This document shows, piece by piece, positions 43,716 through 53,128 of a stretch of 64,000 nt of DNA. How positions within the stretch are numbered: the first letter of the stretch is position 1; every line of letters starts with the position of its first letter. Under the pieces are notes generated by a model. It saw only the letters and a list, made by a program, of their open reading frames with translations, was not told where the DNA came from and ran no database searches. Source of the stretch: Ga0077555 sp033764055 (GTDB lineage: Bacteria > Pseudomonadota > Alphaproteobacteria > Rhizobiales > Hyphomicrobiaceae); NCBI GenBank assembly GCA_033764055.1, contig JANRJI010000129.1:1-64000 (forward strand). Reading direction: 5' to 3'. The translations under genes and the position numbers were made by a program.

Positions 43716-45071
43716 CTACCGCCGCCAGTCGCCCCGCTGCGCCATCGGCAGCCCGAGGTTGTCGCGCAAAGTCGGGCCCCGATAGTCCTTGTGGTAGACG
43801 CCGCGGCGCTGCAGCTCCGGCACTACGAGGCGCACGAAGTCCTCGTAGCCGCCGGGCATCTCCGTGGTCGCCAGTACGTAGCCGTCGCAGGCGCGGCCCT
43901 TGAACCAGGCCTCCATCTCGTCGGCGACGTCTTTCGGCGTTCCCTTGAAGATCGGCGCCTCGCGCAGCCGGCCGCGGCCCGAATGCTCGACGAAATCGCG
44001 GACGGTCGGGTTCTTCTTCCCGGAGTTGGCGATGACGCGATCGCGCATGCCGTGCATGCCGGTGAGCGCCGCAAGCTCGGCGTCGGTGAAGGGCTCGTCC
44101 ATCGGCTTTGCGCCGAAGTCGAAGTTGATCGCCTCCGACAGCAGCGCCAGCGTATCGATCGGACGGGCCAGAGCATCGGCGACGGCGAATTTCTCCTCGG
44201 CCATGGTCCGCGTCTCACCGACGAAGACGTAGCAGGCGGGAGCGATCACCACCTTGTCGGGATCGCGCCCGGCCGCTGCGATGGCGCCTTTCACCTCGGT
44301 GTAATTGGCCTTGGCGTGGTCGAGATTGCGCACCGAGCAGAAGATCAGCTCGGCCCACCGGGCGGCGAACTGCTTGCCACGGCCCGATTGCCCGGCCTGG
44401 ATGATGACGGGCCGGCCCTGCGGCGTCCACGGCACGGTGAAGGGCCCGCGCGACTCGTAGAATTTGCCCTTATAGCCGAGCCGGTGGACCTTCCTGCCGT
44501 CGGCGAAACGGCCCTGCTTGTCGACGATGAGGGCATCCGGCTCCCAGGTGTCCCAGTGGCCGAGCACCACCTCCATGAACTCGTCCGCCATGTCGTAGCG
44601 GTGGTCGTGGTCGACGTGGGTGTCGCGGCCGAAGTTCAGCGCCTCGCCGTCGTTGACCGAGGTGACGACGTTCCAGGCCGCACGACCGCCGATCATGTGA
44701 TCGACCGTCGCCCAGGCGCGGGCGATGTGGAAGGGCTCGAAATAGGTGGTCGAGCCGGTGCCGCCGATGCCGAGCCTCGAGGACGCGAGCCCCATCACCG
44801 TCATGATGGTAGTGACGTCGAGCTTCACCACGCGCACGCCGCCCTCGACCGCCTCGACGTGATCGTTCTTGTAGCGGTCGGGCATGGCGAGGCGGTCGTC
44901 GAAGAAAGCGACGTGGAACTTGCCCTCCTCGAGGATGCGCGCCATGCGCTGGAAGTAGTGCGGCGTCAGGAAGTCGCTGTGCGACGACGGATGGCGCCAA
45001 GAGCCCGTGTAGTTCGAGCAGTTTTGCGCCTGCATGAACGCGATCATGGTGATCTGGCGGGGGGAAGGCAT
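43716..45071 (-). CDS. NtaA/DmoA-family flavin-dependent monooxygenase
   Basis: The 451-residue luciferase-like monooxygenase has ITMIAFMQAQNCSNYTGSWRHP, TYFEPFHIARAWATVDHMIGGRAAWNVVTS and the GKKFAARWAELIF-type region typical of nitrilotriacetate monooxygenase component A and related alkanesulfonate or dimethylsulfide monooxygenases. It needs FMNH2 from a separate reductase, which is not in the window. It is followed in the same direction by the MBL lactonase-like gene. The substrate is not identifiable. Confidence 0.85.
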   Translation of the reverse strand: MPSPRQITMIAFMQAQNCSNYTGSWRHPSSHSDFLTPHYFQRMARILEEGKFHVAFFDDRLAMPDRYKNDHVEAVEGGVRVVKLDVTTIMTVMGLASSRLGIGGTGSTTYFEPFHIARAWATVDHMIGGRAAWNVVTSVNDGEALNFGRDTHVDHDHRYDMADEFMEVVLGHWDTWEPDALIVDKQGRFADGRKVHRLGYKGKFYESRGPFTVPWTPQGRPVIIQAGQSGRGKQFAARWAELIFCSVRNLDHAKANYTEVKGAIAAAGRDPDKVVIAPACYVFVGETRTMAEEKFAVADALARPIDTLALLSEAINFDFGAKPMDEPFTDAELAALTGMHGMRDRVIANSGKKNPTVRDFVEHSGRGRLREAPIFKGTPKDVADEMEAWFKGRACDGYVLATTEMPGGYEDFVRLVVPELQRRGVYHKDYRGPTLRDNLGLPMAQRGDWRR

Positions 45072-45143
45072 GAGGGGCTCCGAGACATGAATGGGGATTC
45101 GCCTCTCCCCGCCCGCGGGAAGAGGGGGAACCGTCGCGGCGCG

Positions 45144-45953
45144 TTACCACCTCGGAGGCAGGTCGAGACGCAGGATCTGGCCTTCCATGCCGGGGCCGGC
45201 CGCTGGATAGGCCTTGGTCACACGAGCATCATGCCCGGGGATGAGCAGATCGCGATGGCCTGCCAACTGGTTGATGCGGCGATAGCCGTCGATCATGCCG
45301 GCCAGATCGTAGAAGATGGCGAAGGGGCGCTCGAAGTCGGTCTCGTCGTAGACGTGGACGGCGTCCGAGGCGAGCAGCACCCATCCGCGCTGGGTGTGGA
45401 CGCGCAGCACCGCCTGGCCGCGGGCGTGGCCGCCGATCAGAATGAACTCGATGCCCGGCGCGATCTCGACGTCGCCGTCGTGGAACACCATGCGGTCGGC
45501 GTAGACGAGATCGACGAGCTGCTTGACGTCGTCCTGGTGATAGGCGGCGCGGAACGGCTTCATCGTCATGTCGCGGCCGGTGACGTGGATCATCTCCTCG
45601 TCCTGGATGTGGAAGCGCGCCGACTTGTAGTCCTCGAGCGTCCCGACGTGGTCGAAGTGGGCGTGCGTGAGAATGACGTCGGGCTCGCTGGCGGCGTCGA
45701 TGCCGATCCGCTTCAGGGCCTCGCTCGGCCGGCACAGGAAGTCGTAGTTGCGGCCCATGCGCGTCGCCTGCACGGCGGTCATGCCGGTGTCGACGATCCA
45801 ACTCCGCCCGCCGCCCTTCAAGGCATACGTAAAGAAATCGAGGCCCTGGATCATCTTGCCGTGCTGGCCGCCGATGAACATGTGGCCCTCGTCGCGCAGA
45901 TCCTGCTTGGCATAGCGGATGGCGTAGATCTCGTAGGTCGGCAGGCTCGGCAC
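45144..45953 (-). CDS. MBL-fold N-acyl homoserine lactonase-like hydrolase
   Basis: The 269-residue metallo-hydrolase has ILTHAHFDHVGTLEDY with zinc ligands His97, His99, Asp101 and His102, and a later SDAVHVYDETDF and LIPGHDARV. The sequence resembles AHL lactonases (AiiA/AttM-like), but could act on another lactone. It is 72 bp upstream of the NtaA-type monooxygenase, on the same strand. Confidence 0.8.
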   Translation of the reverse strand: MPSLPTYEIYAIRYAKQDLRDEGHMFIGGQHGKMIQGLDFFTYALKGGGRSWIVDTGMTAVQATRMGRNYDFLCRPSEALKRIGIDAASEPDVILTHAHFDHVGTLEDYKSARFHIQDEEMIHVTGRDMTMKPFRAAYHQDDVKQLVDLVYADRMVFHDGDVEIAPGIEFILIGGHARGQAVLRVHTQRGWVLLASDAVHVYDETDFERPFAIFYDLAGMIDGYRRINQLAGHRDLLIPGHDARVTKAYPAAGPGMEGQILRLDLPPRW

Positions 45954-46062
45954 GGGTGTCCTCCGTCGGCTCGAATTTGTCCGGACAAGCTTAAAGGAGG
46001 TGCCGGGCTTTTGGCCAGGGCCGCCAAGGGATCCTGCTTCTGCGTGCCGCGTCTTGGAATGC

Positions 46063-46995
46063 TCAACGGCGCGGCGAGCACACGAGTGCCACGTCGAAAT
46101 GGCCGTGCGGGCGCTCTGCCATCAGCCTTGCCAGCGAGGCGGTCGGGTGGGTCGTGCCGGACGGCAGCACGGTGAGCTCGGGTGCAATTGCGGCGAGGCG
46201 ACGTTGCAGATCGGCGGCGTCGGCCGGTGCATACTTCGCAGGTGTGACCTCGAGGGCGATAGCCTCGCAGGCTTGCTCGATGGCGACTGTGCCGCTGCGG
46301 ATCACCTGCGGCTCGAAGCCCTCCACATCGATAAACAAGACGAACGAACGATCGGACGGGACGACGGACGACAGCGGCTCGACGGCCACTCGGATCGTGT
46401 CCTCGGTGGCACCACTCCGCGCCGGGCCGACCAGCGAGTGAGATCCGAGATTCGTCCGGTGGCGGTGCAGCGCGGCGTGTCCCGGCACATCGCCGACGGC
46501 GACCGGAAGGCAGCGGACGTCTGCGTCCGTCAGTTCACCCAGGTTCAGCTCGAGCAGCCGGAAGTTCTCCGGCTCGGGCTCGATGGCGACGAAGCGCCGG
46601 AAGCCGATGTCGTAGGCGTTGAGGCACGCCGTGCCGATATTGGCGCCGACGTTGACGAAGGTCAGGGCCGCCGGGTCCAGCCGGGCGCTCGACAGCATCC
46701 GCCCGAACGCCTCCATATTGGCGCGGCCGAACGAGCCGAGGCGGATGACCTCGGAAGCGATCACCTTGTCGCGGGTCGAGAGGTGCAGGCGCCGCCCGTC
46801 GCCGCGCGTGATCGCAATCTCGTCGACGCCGTTGGCGGCCAGGATGTCGAGCGCGAGGCTGGCACCATGCTTCGAGCGCATGCCGCGTGCCCCGGCGAGG
46901 CTCCGCCGCAACAGCTTGAAAAGGCGGCTTCCCTGCTGAGCGTCGGGTCTGTCGGGCCGCGGCACGAGTGTCTCCCTGTCGTACGCGTCCGACAC
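46063..46995 (-). CDS. FkbM family methyltransferase
   Basis: The protein of about 310 residues has AALTFVNVGANIGTACLNAYDIGFRRFVAIEPEPENFRLLELNL, the SAM-binding motif I and adjacent acidic residue of the FkbM family, and later VLFIDVEGFEPQVIRSG. These enzymes O-methylate sugars or other small molecules. The start is uncertain: GTG 46995 is used here, and ATG 47091 and ATG 46881 are in frame. Confidence 0.75.
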   Translation of the reverse strand: MSDAYDRETLVPRPDRPDAQQGSRLFKLLRRSLAGARGMRSKHGASLALDILAANGVDEIAITRGDGRRLHLSTRDKVIASEVIRLGSFGRANMEAFGRMLSSARLDPAALTFVNVGANIGTACLNAYDIGFRRFVAIEPEPENFRLLELNLGELTDADVRCLPVAVGDVPGHAALHRHRTNLGSHSLVGPARSGATEDTIRVAVEPLSSVVPSDRSFVLFIDVEGFEPQVIRSGTVAIEQACEAIALEVTPAKYAPADAADLQRRLAAIAPELTVLPSGTTHPTASLARLMAERPHGHFDVALVCSPRR

Positions 46996-47124
46996 ATGCC
47001 GGAAAGCAGGCCCGCGCACAATGGACGCCGGCAGGGTCCGGAGACATCGGTTGCTCCGGCTCGAGCACCCTGGTTGACGGCAATCGAGCAACGTGCCCGC
47101 AGCAAGCCGGATCGTCAGCCTCGC

Positions 47125-48189
47125 TCAGACCAGCACCCTCGCCTCGCGATAGCGCCCGAGATGTGCGAGGATCTGGTCCTCGGTGTCGACCGTGTCGTGG
47201 AAGCCGGCGAGCCGTGCCTTGGTCATGCTCGACACCACGTCGTGCTCGAGGCCCCACAGGAAATCGCCGAAATTCCAGGTGACCACGTCCTCCATGCGCG
47301 ACGAGGCGAGGCCGTGGCGCTTGGCGATCGCCTCCCACACCGGCCCCTTGTCGGCCATCCAGACCGCCAGGTTGAGCGGCCGCACCTGACCGACCTCGAG
47401 CCCATAGAGGCGGGCGATGCGAGGCCATAGCCGCTCCCACCGGAAGACGGTGCCGTCGGTGACGTTGAAGGCCTCGTTCTGCCCCTTCACGGAGGTCGCC
47501 GCCCAGACGATGCCACGGGCGAGCTGGGTCGAGTCCGTCGCCTCGAACAGCGCCGTGTAGTTGGCGGGCTTGCCGGGGAAATCGAGACGCGTGCCCAACT
47601 CACGGCACATCGCGGCCCAGACGCCGATCGTCGGCACGAGGTTGCGCGCCCGTTCCGGCGCGAAGTCGTAGAGAAAGCCCGGCCGCGACGCCGACCACGT
47701 CCAGCGCTTGCCCTTCTGCGCAGCCCTCAGGAGGTCCTCCTGCGCGTAATAGAAATTCGGCGGCATGTGGCGGGGATCGTCCTCGCGCGCCGGCGACGAC
47801 ATGCGCCCGAGGTGCATGCCGTACCATTTGGTGCCCTCGACCAGGTGCACGTGCTCGAGGCCCCGCGCTGCGGCCTCGGCGGCTTCGATTAGGTTCTGCA
47901 TCATGGCGGCATTGCCGGCGACGTCCTCGACGCCCTTCGAGGCGTCCGAGAACTGCGCACGCGCCGTGTAGAAGACATGCGTCACCTCGGGCACCCTCGC
48001 GAGCGCCGCCCGCGTGCTCTCGGGGCTGGTCAGATCGGCGGCGACGAAGGTCAGGCGCGGGTTCTCGGAGCGTGGCGGATTGCGAGAAAGACCGACGACT
48101 TTCCAGCTCGCGTCCGCCAGCAGCACCTCTTTCAGGCGCTTGGCCGCGGCCCCTGTTGCGCCAGCGATCACCGCCACCTTGCCTGCCAT
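47125..48189 (-). CDS. PRISE-like SDR (progesterone 5-beta-reductase family) enone reductase
   Basis: The 354-residue extended SDR begins MAGKVAVIAGATGAAAKRLKEVL with a modified cofactor-binding glycine motif. It carries VEGTKWYG (Lys121) and PPNFYYAQEDLL (Tyr147 or Tyr148), which match the K/Y pair and the NFYYxxED signature of PRISE iridoid synthase/5-beta-reductase-like enzymes. They reduce enones with NADPH. The substrate is unknown. It is divergent from an MFS gene. Confidence 0.75.
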   Translation of the reverse strand: MAGKVAVIAGATGAAAKRLKEVLLADASWKVVGLSRNPPRSENPRLTFVAADLTSPESTRAALARVPEVTHVFYTARAQFSDASKGVEDVAGNAAMMQNLIEAAEAAARGLEHVHLVEGTKWYGMHLGRMSSPAREDDPRHMPPNFYYAQEDLLRAAQKGKRWTWSASRPGFLYDFAPERARNLVPTIGVWAAMCRELGTRLDFPGKPANYTALFEATDSTQLARGIVWAATSVKGQNEAFNVTDGTVFRWERLWPRIARLYGLEVGQVRPLNLAVWMADKGPVWEAIAKRHGLASSRMEDVVTWNFGDFLWGLEHDVVSSMTKARLAGFHDTVDTEDQILAHLGRYREARVLV

Positions 48190-48468
48190 CGTCCGCTCCT
48201 GACTGTTGCGAGTTGGCGGCAGACTGTTGCGGCCAGCGACCGCCTGTCAATCGCCGCGGAGGGGGCCGGCCCGGCGTTCCGATGGCGCTCGTCGCTGCCG
48301 ATGTGGACCGACCGCCGGACATTCGGCCCGTCAGACGACGCTGGATGACCAGAGCGAGCAAGGCCAAGCCCGGATCAGGAATCGGGTGGGCAGCGCAAAC
48401 GCCCCACTCTAGGGTCGACGTCTGTTTTCGAGACCCCTTCCCGATCTCCCTTCCACGAAGCAGGGCCC

Positions 48469-49653
48469 ATGACGACGCACGGCTCGACCGCGCCAGTGGC
48501 TATCGATTCGCCCGTCGCCTGGCGGATGGTGGCCGTGGCCTTCATGTCCGGCTTCGTCGTGTTCGGGGTCGTCTACAGCTTCGGCGTGTTCCTGCAGCCG
48601 TTGATGAACGACCTCGGCGCCGGACGTTCCGCCACCTCCGCGCTCTATGCGATATCGAGCACCGTGTTCTACTTCCTCGGACCTGCCACCGGTCGCATCG
48701 GTGATCGCATCGGACCCAGGTTGGTGACCGCGGCAGGTGCCGTCGCCATGACGGCCGGCCTCCTCACAACGGCTTTCGTCGACGACATCCGCATGGCCTA
48801 CGTCACCTATGGCCTGGGCGTCGGATCGGGCGCGGCGTTGGCCTACATCCCGGCGTTCTCCAACCTGGGCGGTTGGTTTCAGCGGGCTCGGACGCGCGCG
48901 CTCGGCATCGCGGCCGCCGGCACCGGCTGCGGCATGCTGCTGGTGCCTCCCCTCAGCGCCATGCTGATCGCCAGCATGGGGTGGCGGACTGCAATGGTGG
49001 CTCTCGGGGCAGGCAGCGGGCTGCTGCTGGCCGGTTGCGCGATGGCGGTAAGGCCCGCGCCGGCCGCGCCACCCTCGCCCTCCGACTGGACGCTTGGGGC
49101 CGCATTGCGCTCGTCGAGCTTCCTGCAACTCTACGTGTCGTGGGTGCTCGCCACGATGGCGCTGTTCGTGCCGCTGGTGTTCCTGCCGGCGTTCGCAGTC
49201 GAAGGCGGCGCGGATCCGGTGGCCGCGTCGTGGCTGATCTCCATCATCGGTGGGGCGAGTGTCGTCGGCCGCGTGGCGAGCGGCTACACGGGCACCCCGG
49301 ATACGTTAGGGCTCTACAAGGTGGCGGTGATGGCGATGGGGGCGAGCTACGTGATCTGGCTCGCCCTGCCCGCCTACCATTGGCTGGTCGTGTTCGCTGC
49401 CATGCTGGGGGTGGCGTATGGCGTGCGCATCGCGCTGGTGGCGCCGGTGCTGATCCAGTTGTTCGGTGCAAGGGATCTCGGGGCGCTGCTCGGCTTCTTC
49501 TTCACGGCGACCGGCCTCGCGGGCTTGCTCGGCCCGCTGCTCGCGGGCCTTGCAGTGGACCTGTCGGGCAGCCATGCCGGGGGAATCGTGGCGGCGATCT
49601 GCCTCGGCGGGCTTGGCTACGCCGCCATTGCAACCTTGAAGCCAACGGCATGA
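48469..49653 (+). CDS. MFS transporter
   Basis: The 394-residue protein has twelve helices and MFS motif A GRIGDRIGPRLVTAAG (residues about 77-92). It resembles monocarboxylate or drug-type MFS exporters. ATG 48469 follows GAAGCAGGGCCC. Its TGA overlaps the ATG of the DMT transporter gene by 4 bp (ATGA), so the two are cotranslated. Confidence 0.85.
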   Translation: MTTHGSTAPVAIDSPVAWRMVAVAFMSGFVVFGVVYSFGVFLQPLMNDLGAGRSATSALYAISSTVFYFLGPATGRIGDRIGPRLVTAAGAVAMTAGLLTTAFVDDIRMAYVTYGLGVGSGAALAYIPAFSNLGGWFQRARTRALGIAAAGTGCGMLLVPPLSAMLIASMGWRTAMVALGAGSGLLLAGCAMAVRPAPAAPPSPSDWTLGAALRSSSFLQLYVSWVLATMALFVPLVFLPAFAVEGGADPVAASWLISIIGGASVVGRVASGYTGTPDTLGLYKVAVMAMGASYVIWLALPAYHWLVVFAAMLGVAYGVRIALVAPVLIQLFGARDLGALLGFFFTATGLAGLLGPLLAGLAVDLSGSHAGGIVAAICLGGLGYAAIATLKPTA

Positions 49654-50588
49654 GCGATCCGGCTACTGCGAGCGGGCGGCGCCCCGGCAGCGCGCTCCCA
49701 AACCGGACGATGCTCGCGCTCGCGCCGGTCCTGTTCGTGTTGCTCTGGTCGAGCGGCTTCGTCGCCGCCGCGCTGGCGGTCCCGTTCGCCGAGCCCTGCA
49801 CGTTCCTTTTCCTCCGCTTTGGAATCGTGGTGGCGGTTGCCGGGCCGCTCGCCCTCCTCTCGAAAGCGACATGGGAAAACGGCAGGGGGCTCGCGCATGC
49901 CATCGTCGCGGGCGGGCTGATGCAGGGGCTCTACCTCAGCTGCGTGGTATGGAGCATATACCTCGGCATGCCGGCGGGAGTGGTGGCCCTCACGGTGAGC
50001 CTGCACCCGATCACGACGGCGGTGCTGGCCCGGCTGGTGCTCGGTGAGCGCATCTCGTGGCTCGGCTGGATCGGCTTCGTCCTGGGTGTGGCCGGAGCGG
50101 CACTGGTGCTGTGGCCGAAGCTAGACCTCGCAGCGAGCGGCGTCCGTCCGGCGACCATTGCGCTCTGTCTGCTGGCGCTGCCGTGCATGTCGTGTGGCAC
50201 GATCTATCAGAAGCGATACGCGACCGGGACCGGTGCCGTCGCGAGCACGGCCGCGCAGCACGTCGGCGCGCTTCTGGTTGTCGGCGCTGGGGCCACGCTG
50301 CTCGAGGTGCGCTCCGTCGACTGGACGCCGGTGATGATCGGCGCACTCCTGTGGCAAGCTGTGGCGGTTTCGTTCGGCGCGGTCGGACTGCTGCTGATGA
50401 TGCTTCGGGCGCAGGCGGCGTCGAGGGCTGCCTCGGTGTTCTACCTGATCCCGGCGGGCTCCGCGGCCATGACCTGGGCCCTTCTGGGCGAAAGCCTCGA
50501 GCCGGTGCAGCTGGCGGGCGTGCTGACCGTGACAGCTGCGGTTTTCCTGATCGGCTCTCAGCATCGCAGCCGATGGGACGCTCACTGA
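49650..50588 (+). CDS. DMT superfamily transporter (EamA)
   Basis: The 312-residue protein has ten helices with two EamA repeats. The first contains WSSGFVAAALAVPFAEPCTFLFLRF and PAGVVALTVSLHPITTAVLARLVLGERISWLGWIGFVLGVAGAAL. The second ends ASVFYLIPAGSAAMTWALLGESLEPVQLAGVLTVTAAVFLIG. It probably exports a metabolite or amino acid. ATG 49650 overlaps the MFS stop. Confidence 0.88.
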   Translation: MSDPATASGRRPGSALPNRTMLALAPVLFVLLWSSGFVAAALAVPFAEPCTFLFLRFGIVVAVAGPLALLSKATWENGRGLAHAIVAGGLMQGLYLSCVVWSIYLGMPAGVVALTVSLHPITTAVLARLVLGERISWLGWIGFVLGVAGAALVLWPKLDLAASGVRPATIALCLLALPCMSCGTIYQKRYATGTGAVASTAAQHVGALLVVGAGATLLEVRSVDWTPVMIGALLWQAVAVSFGAVGLLLMMLRAQAASRAASVFYLIPAGSAAMTWALLGESLEPVQLAGVLTVTAAVFLIGSQHRSRWDAH

Positions 50589-50879
50589 AATAGCGGCTTC
50601 GAGCCGGACCCAGCCGCAAGAGCGGTGCGATGCCGGGTCTCGGACCCGCAGGGTAAATCAATTCTGGTGTGTAGGCCTCGGAGCGCACGCGGCGCGTGCG
50701 GCGCGTGGAGTCTTCCGGGGCGCCGTACCCTCGATGGTTGTCGTGACTGGAATGACCTCGCCCGGACGTGGACTTTGGCGAGGGCGTCGGCTGCCCGACC
50801 CAATTTTCGACACCTTGACACCCGAGTAAGTCCGGGGCGTTGTCGCGCCATCCATCCTCTTTCGACCACGAGGCAACCG

Positions 50880-52226
50880 GTGCCCACCCGTCGCGATGCT
50901 CTGCGCCTAACCCTCGGGGCCGCCCTGGCACCGCATCTGCTTCTGCCCGGCGTCGGGGTTGCGCAGGGACGGCCGCCGGCCGGGGGCGGGCCGCTGCAGG
51001 TCGACGTTGACCAGGCCAATCTGCGGCCGCGCCCCATCGCGGTGCCCGCATTCCTCTCGGAGGACCCCCAGCTCGGCCAGGAGATCGCAGCCATCGTCGC
51101 CAGCGATCTGAAGAGCTCGGGCCTGTTCGAGCCGCTCGATCCGCGCTCGTTCATCGAGCGCATCACGGACACCAATGCGGCACCCCGCTCGGCCGACTGG
51201 CGCTCGATCGGCGCCGAGGCGCTGGTGGTAGGGCGGGTCGGGCAGGCGGCCGAGGGGCGACTGAAGGCCGAGTTCCGTCTCTGGGACGTGGTGCTCGGCA
51301 AGCAACTCACCGGCCAGCAGCTCGCCACCGCCTCGCAGAGCTGGCGACGGCTCGGGCACATCATTGCCGATCAGGTGTGGGAGAAGTTGACCCTCGAGAA
51401 GGGCTACTTCGACACGCGGATCGTATTCATCGACGAGACGGGGCCCAAGCAGAAGCGCATCAAGCGGCTGGCGATCATGGACCAGGACGGCGCCAACGTG
51501 CGGATGCTCAGCAACGGCCAGGAGCTGGTGCTGACGCCGCGTTTCAGCCCGACCAGCCTCGAGATCACGTACATGACCTACACGAGCGGGGAGCCGCGCG
51601 TGGTGCTCATGAACATCGAGACGGGGCAACGCCAGATCGTCGGCGACTTCCCGGGCATGACGTTCGCTCCCCGATTCTCTCCTGACGGACAGAGAATCGT
51701 CATGAGCCAGGGTGAGCGCGGCGTCACCGGATTGGTCGAGATGGACCTGAGGAGCCGGCAGATGCGCCGCCTCACGGATCTGCGCTCCATCGATACCGGG
51801 CCTTGCTATGCCCCCGACGGTCGCCAGATCGTGTTCGAGTCGGACCGCGAAGGTACCCAGCAGCTCTACGTGATCAGCCCGGATGGTGGCGGCGTGCGAC
51901 GCATCAGCGTCGGCGAGGGGCGCTACTCGACGCCGGTCTGGTCGCCGCGCGGCGACTACATCGCGTTCACGAAGCAGGTGTCAGGACGATTCCTGATCGG
52001 TGTGATGCGAACGGACGGCACCGGCGAGCGCGTGATCACCGAGGGCTACCACAACGAAGGGCCAACGTGGGCCCCCAATGGCCGATTCCTGATGTTTTTC
52101 AGGGAGCAGGCCGGTGCCTCGGGCGGCCCGCGCCTGTACGCCATCGACATCACCGGGCACAATGAGCGTCAAGTGCGGACGCCCTCGTTCGCGTCCGATC
52201 CGGCCTGGTCTCCGCTCCTGCGCTAG
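50880..52226 (+). CDS. tolB: Tol-Pal system protein TolB
   Basis: The 448-residue periplasmic protein has a signal sequence with a twin-arginine-like start (VPTRRDALRLTLGAALAPHLLLPGVGVAQG), an N-terminal domain, and a six-bladed beta-propeller with repeats such as PRFSPTSLEITYMTY, PRFSPDGQRIVMSQ, CYAPDGRQIVFESDREGTQQLY and PVWSPRGDYIAFT. It links the inner-membrane TolQRA motor to Pal. GTG 50880 with ACGAGG just upstream is the best start. tolQRA are not in the window. Confidence 0.93.
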   Translation: MPTRRDALRLTLGAALAPHLLLPGVGVAQGRPPAGGGPLQVDVDQANLRPRPIAVPAFLSEDPQLGQEIAAIVASDLKSSGLFEPLDPRSFIERITDTNAAPRSADWRSIGAEALVVGRVGQAAEGRLKAEFRLWDVVLGKQLTGQQLATASQSWRRLGHIIADQVWEKLTLEKGYFDTRIVFIDETGPKQKRIKRLAIMDQDGANVRMLSNGQELVLTPRFSPTSLEITYMTYTSGEPRVVLMNIETGQRQIVGDFPGMTFAPRFSPDGQRIVMSQGERGVTGLVEMDLRSRQMRRLTDLRSIDTGPCYAPDGRQIVFESDREGTQQLYVISPDGGGVRRISVGEGRYSTPVWSPRGDYIAFTKQVSGRFLIGVMRTDGTGERVITEGYHNEGPTWAPNGRFLMFFREQAGASGGPRLYAIDITGHNERQVRTPSFASDPAWSPLLR

Positions 52227-52501
52227 CGGCTCGCGACGGCACGCTTCTTAACCTCTCGTTCACGGGTAGGCCGTAGCTTCGAGGCCAACGGGAACGCGCA
52301 TCACCTGCTCGGGTCCGCTTGTCGCCGGAGCCGGAGCCGGAAGGCTGCGATTTCGGAGCGTGTCATGGAGGTTATCCTGTCGTGGTATTTTCGCATCGCG
52401 ATCGGTGGAAAAGCGTTGGAGAAGGTCCACGGTTCTTGATCTGCAGAGGTCACACAGGTACCCCAGTTGAGCGATTGCCGAACTAGCTCTAGGAGAGAGA
52501 A

Positions 52502-52636
52502 ATGAAGTCTGTAAAGGGTGCGATCGTCCTGGTGACGATCCTTGCTACGGTCGCCGTTGCTGCTTGCCGTCGCGAGGAGCACCACGAGTCGATGAAGCTG
52601 GGCGGTCCGGTCGCGGCTGTCGAGCAGGCCCGCTAA
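52502..52636 (+). CDS. Tiny lipoprotein (copy 1) between tolB and pal
   Basis: The 44-residue frame has an N-terminal signal and lipobox (VAAC, Cys22), followed by RREEHHESMKLGGPVAAVEQAR. TAGGAGAGAGAA lies just upstream of the ATG. It shares the ESMKLG motif with copy 2, which lies 38 bp downstream. It is not an entericidin by sequence. A role in the outer membrane or envelope is expected from the lipobox and location. Confidence 0.7.
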   Translation: MKSVKGAIVLVTILATVAVAACRREEHHESMKLGGPVAAVEQAR

Positions 52637-52673
52637 CGCGTGCACGCTCCCAACGGAGCAAAAGGAGAAGACA

Positions 52674-52802
52674 ATGAAAGGCGCTATCGTCCTTGCAACG
52701 GTCCTTGCCGTCGTGGCCCTCGGGGCATGCCGCAAGGAGGTTGAACACGAGTCCATGAAGCTCGGTGCGGACACCGCTGTGCAAACGCAGGCGGCTCGCT
52801 AA
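52674..52802 (+). CDS. Tiny lipoprotein (copy 2) between tolB and pal
   Basis: The 42-residue frame has MKGAIVLATVLAVVALGAC (lipobox LGAC, Cys19) and then RKEVEHESMKLGADTAVQTQAAR. It shares KGAIVL and HESMKLG with copy 1, so it is a tandem duplicate. AAAGGAGAAGACA precedes the ATG. A hairpin terminator follows at 52860. Confidence 0.7.
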   Translation: MKGAIVLATVLAVVALGACRKEVEHESMKLGADTAVQTQAAR

Positions 52803-52859
52803 AGCTTCCCGCGTGCAAGAGTACGGCGACGGAATCCTGTCGCAAGCGTCTGAGTTGTT

Positions 52860-52890
52860 GAAGCCGCCTGGTGGATCACCGGGCGGCTTC
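52860..52890 (+). terminator. Hairpin terminator after the tiny lipoprotein genes
   Basis: GAAGCCGCC pairs with GGCGGCTTC, and the inner GGTG pairs with CACC around GAT, giving a long GC hairpin. There is no long T-run after it. Confidence 0.55.
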
Positions 52891-53128
52891 GTCGTCCGGG
52901 GGCCATCGCCTGCCCCAGCCGCGGCCTGTGGCCCCGAAGCTGATTCCGTTCCGGAAAGCTGGGGAGTGACTTCCGCCGCAGCTTGTGTGTTGCGCTCATT
53001 CCTGCCAGACCGGGTTTTGGCCAAGCCGTGGCCACATTTTTGTACGCTGCGACCGCTATGAGGGTGTGGACGGTCGCGCGGGACCGGCGAGGGGCGAAGC
53101 TCCCGGCCGACTCGACAAGGGGGTTAGC

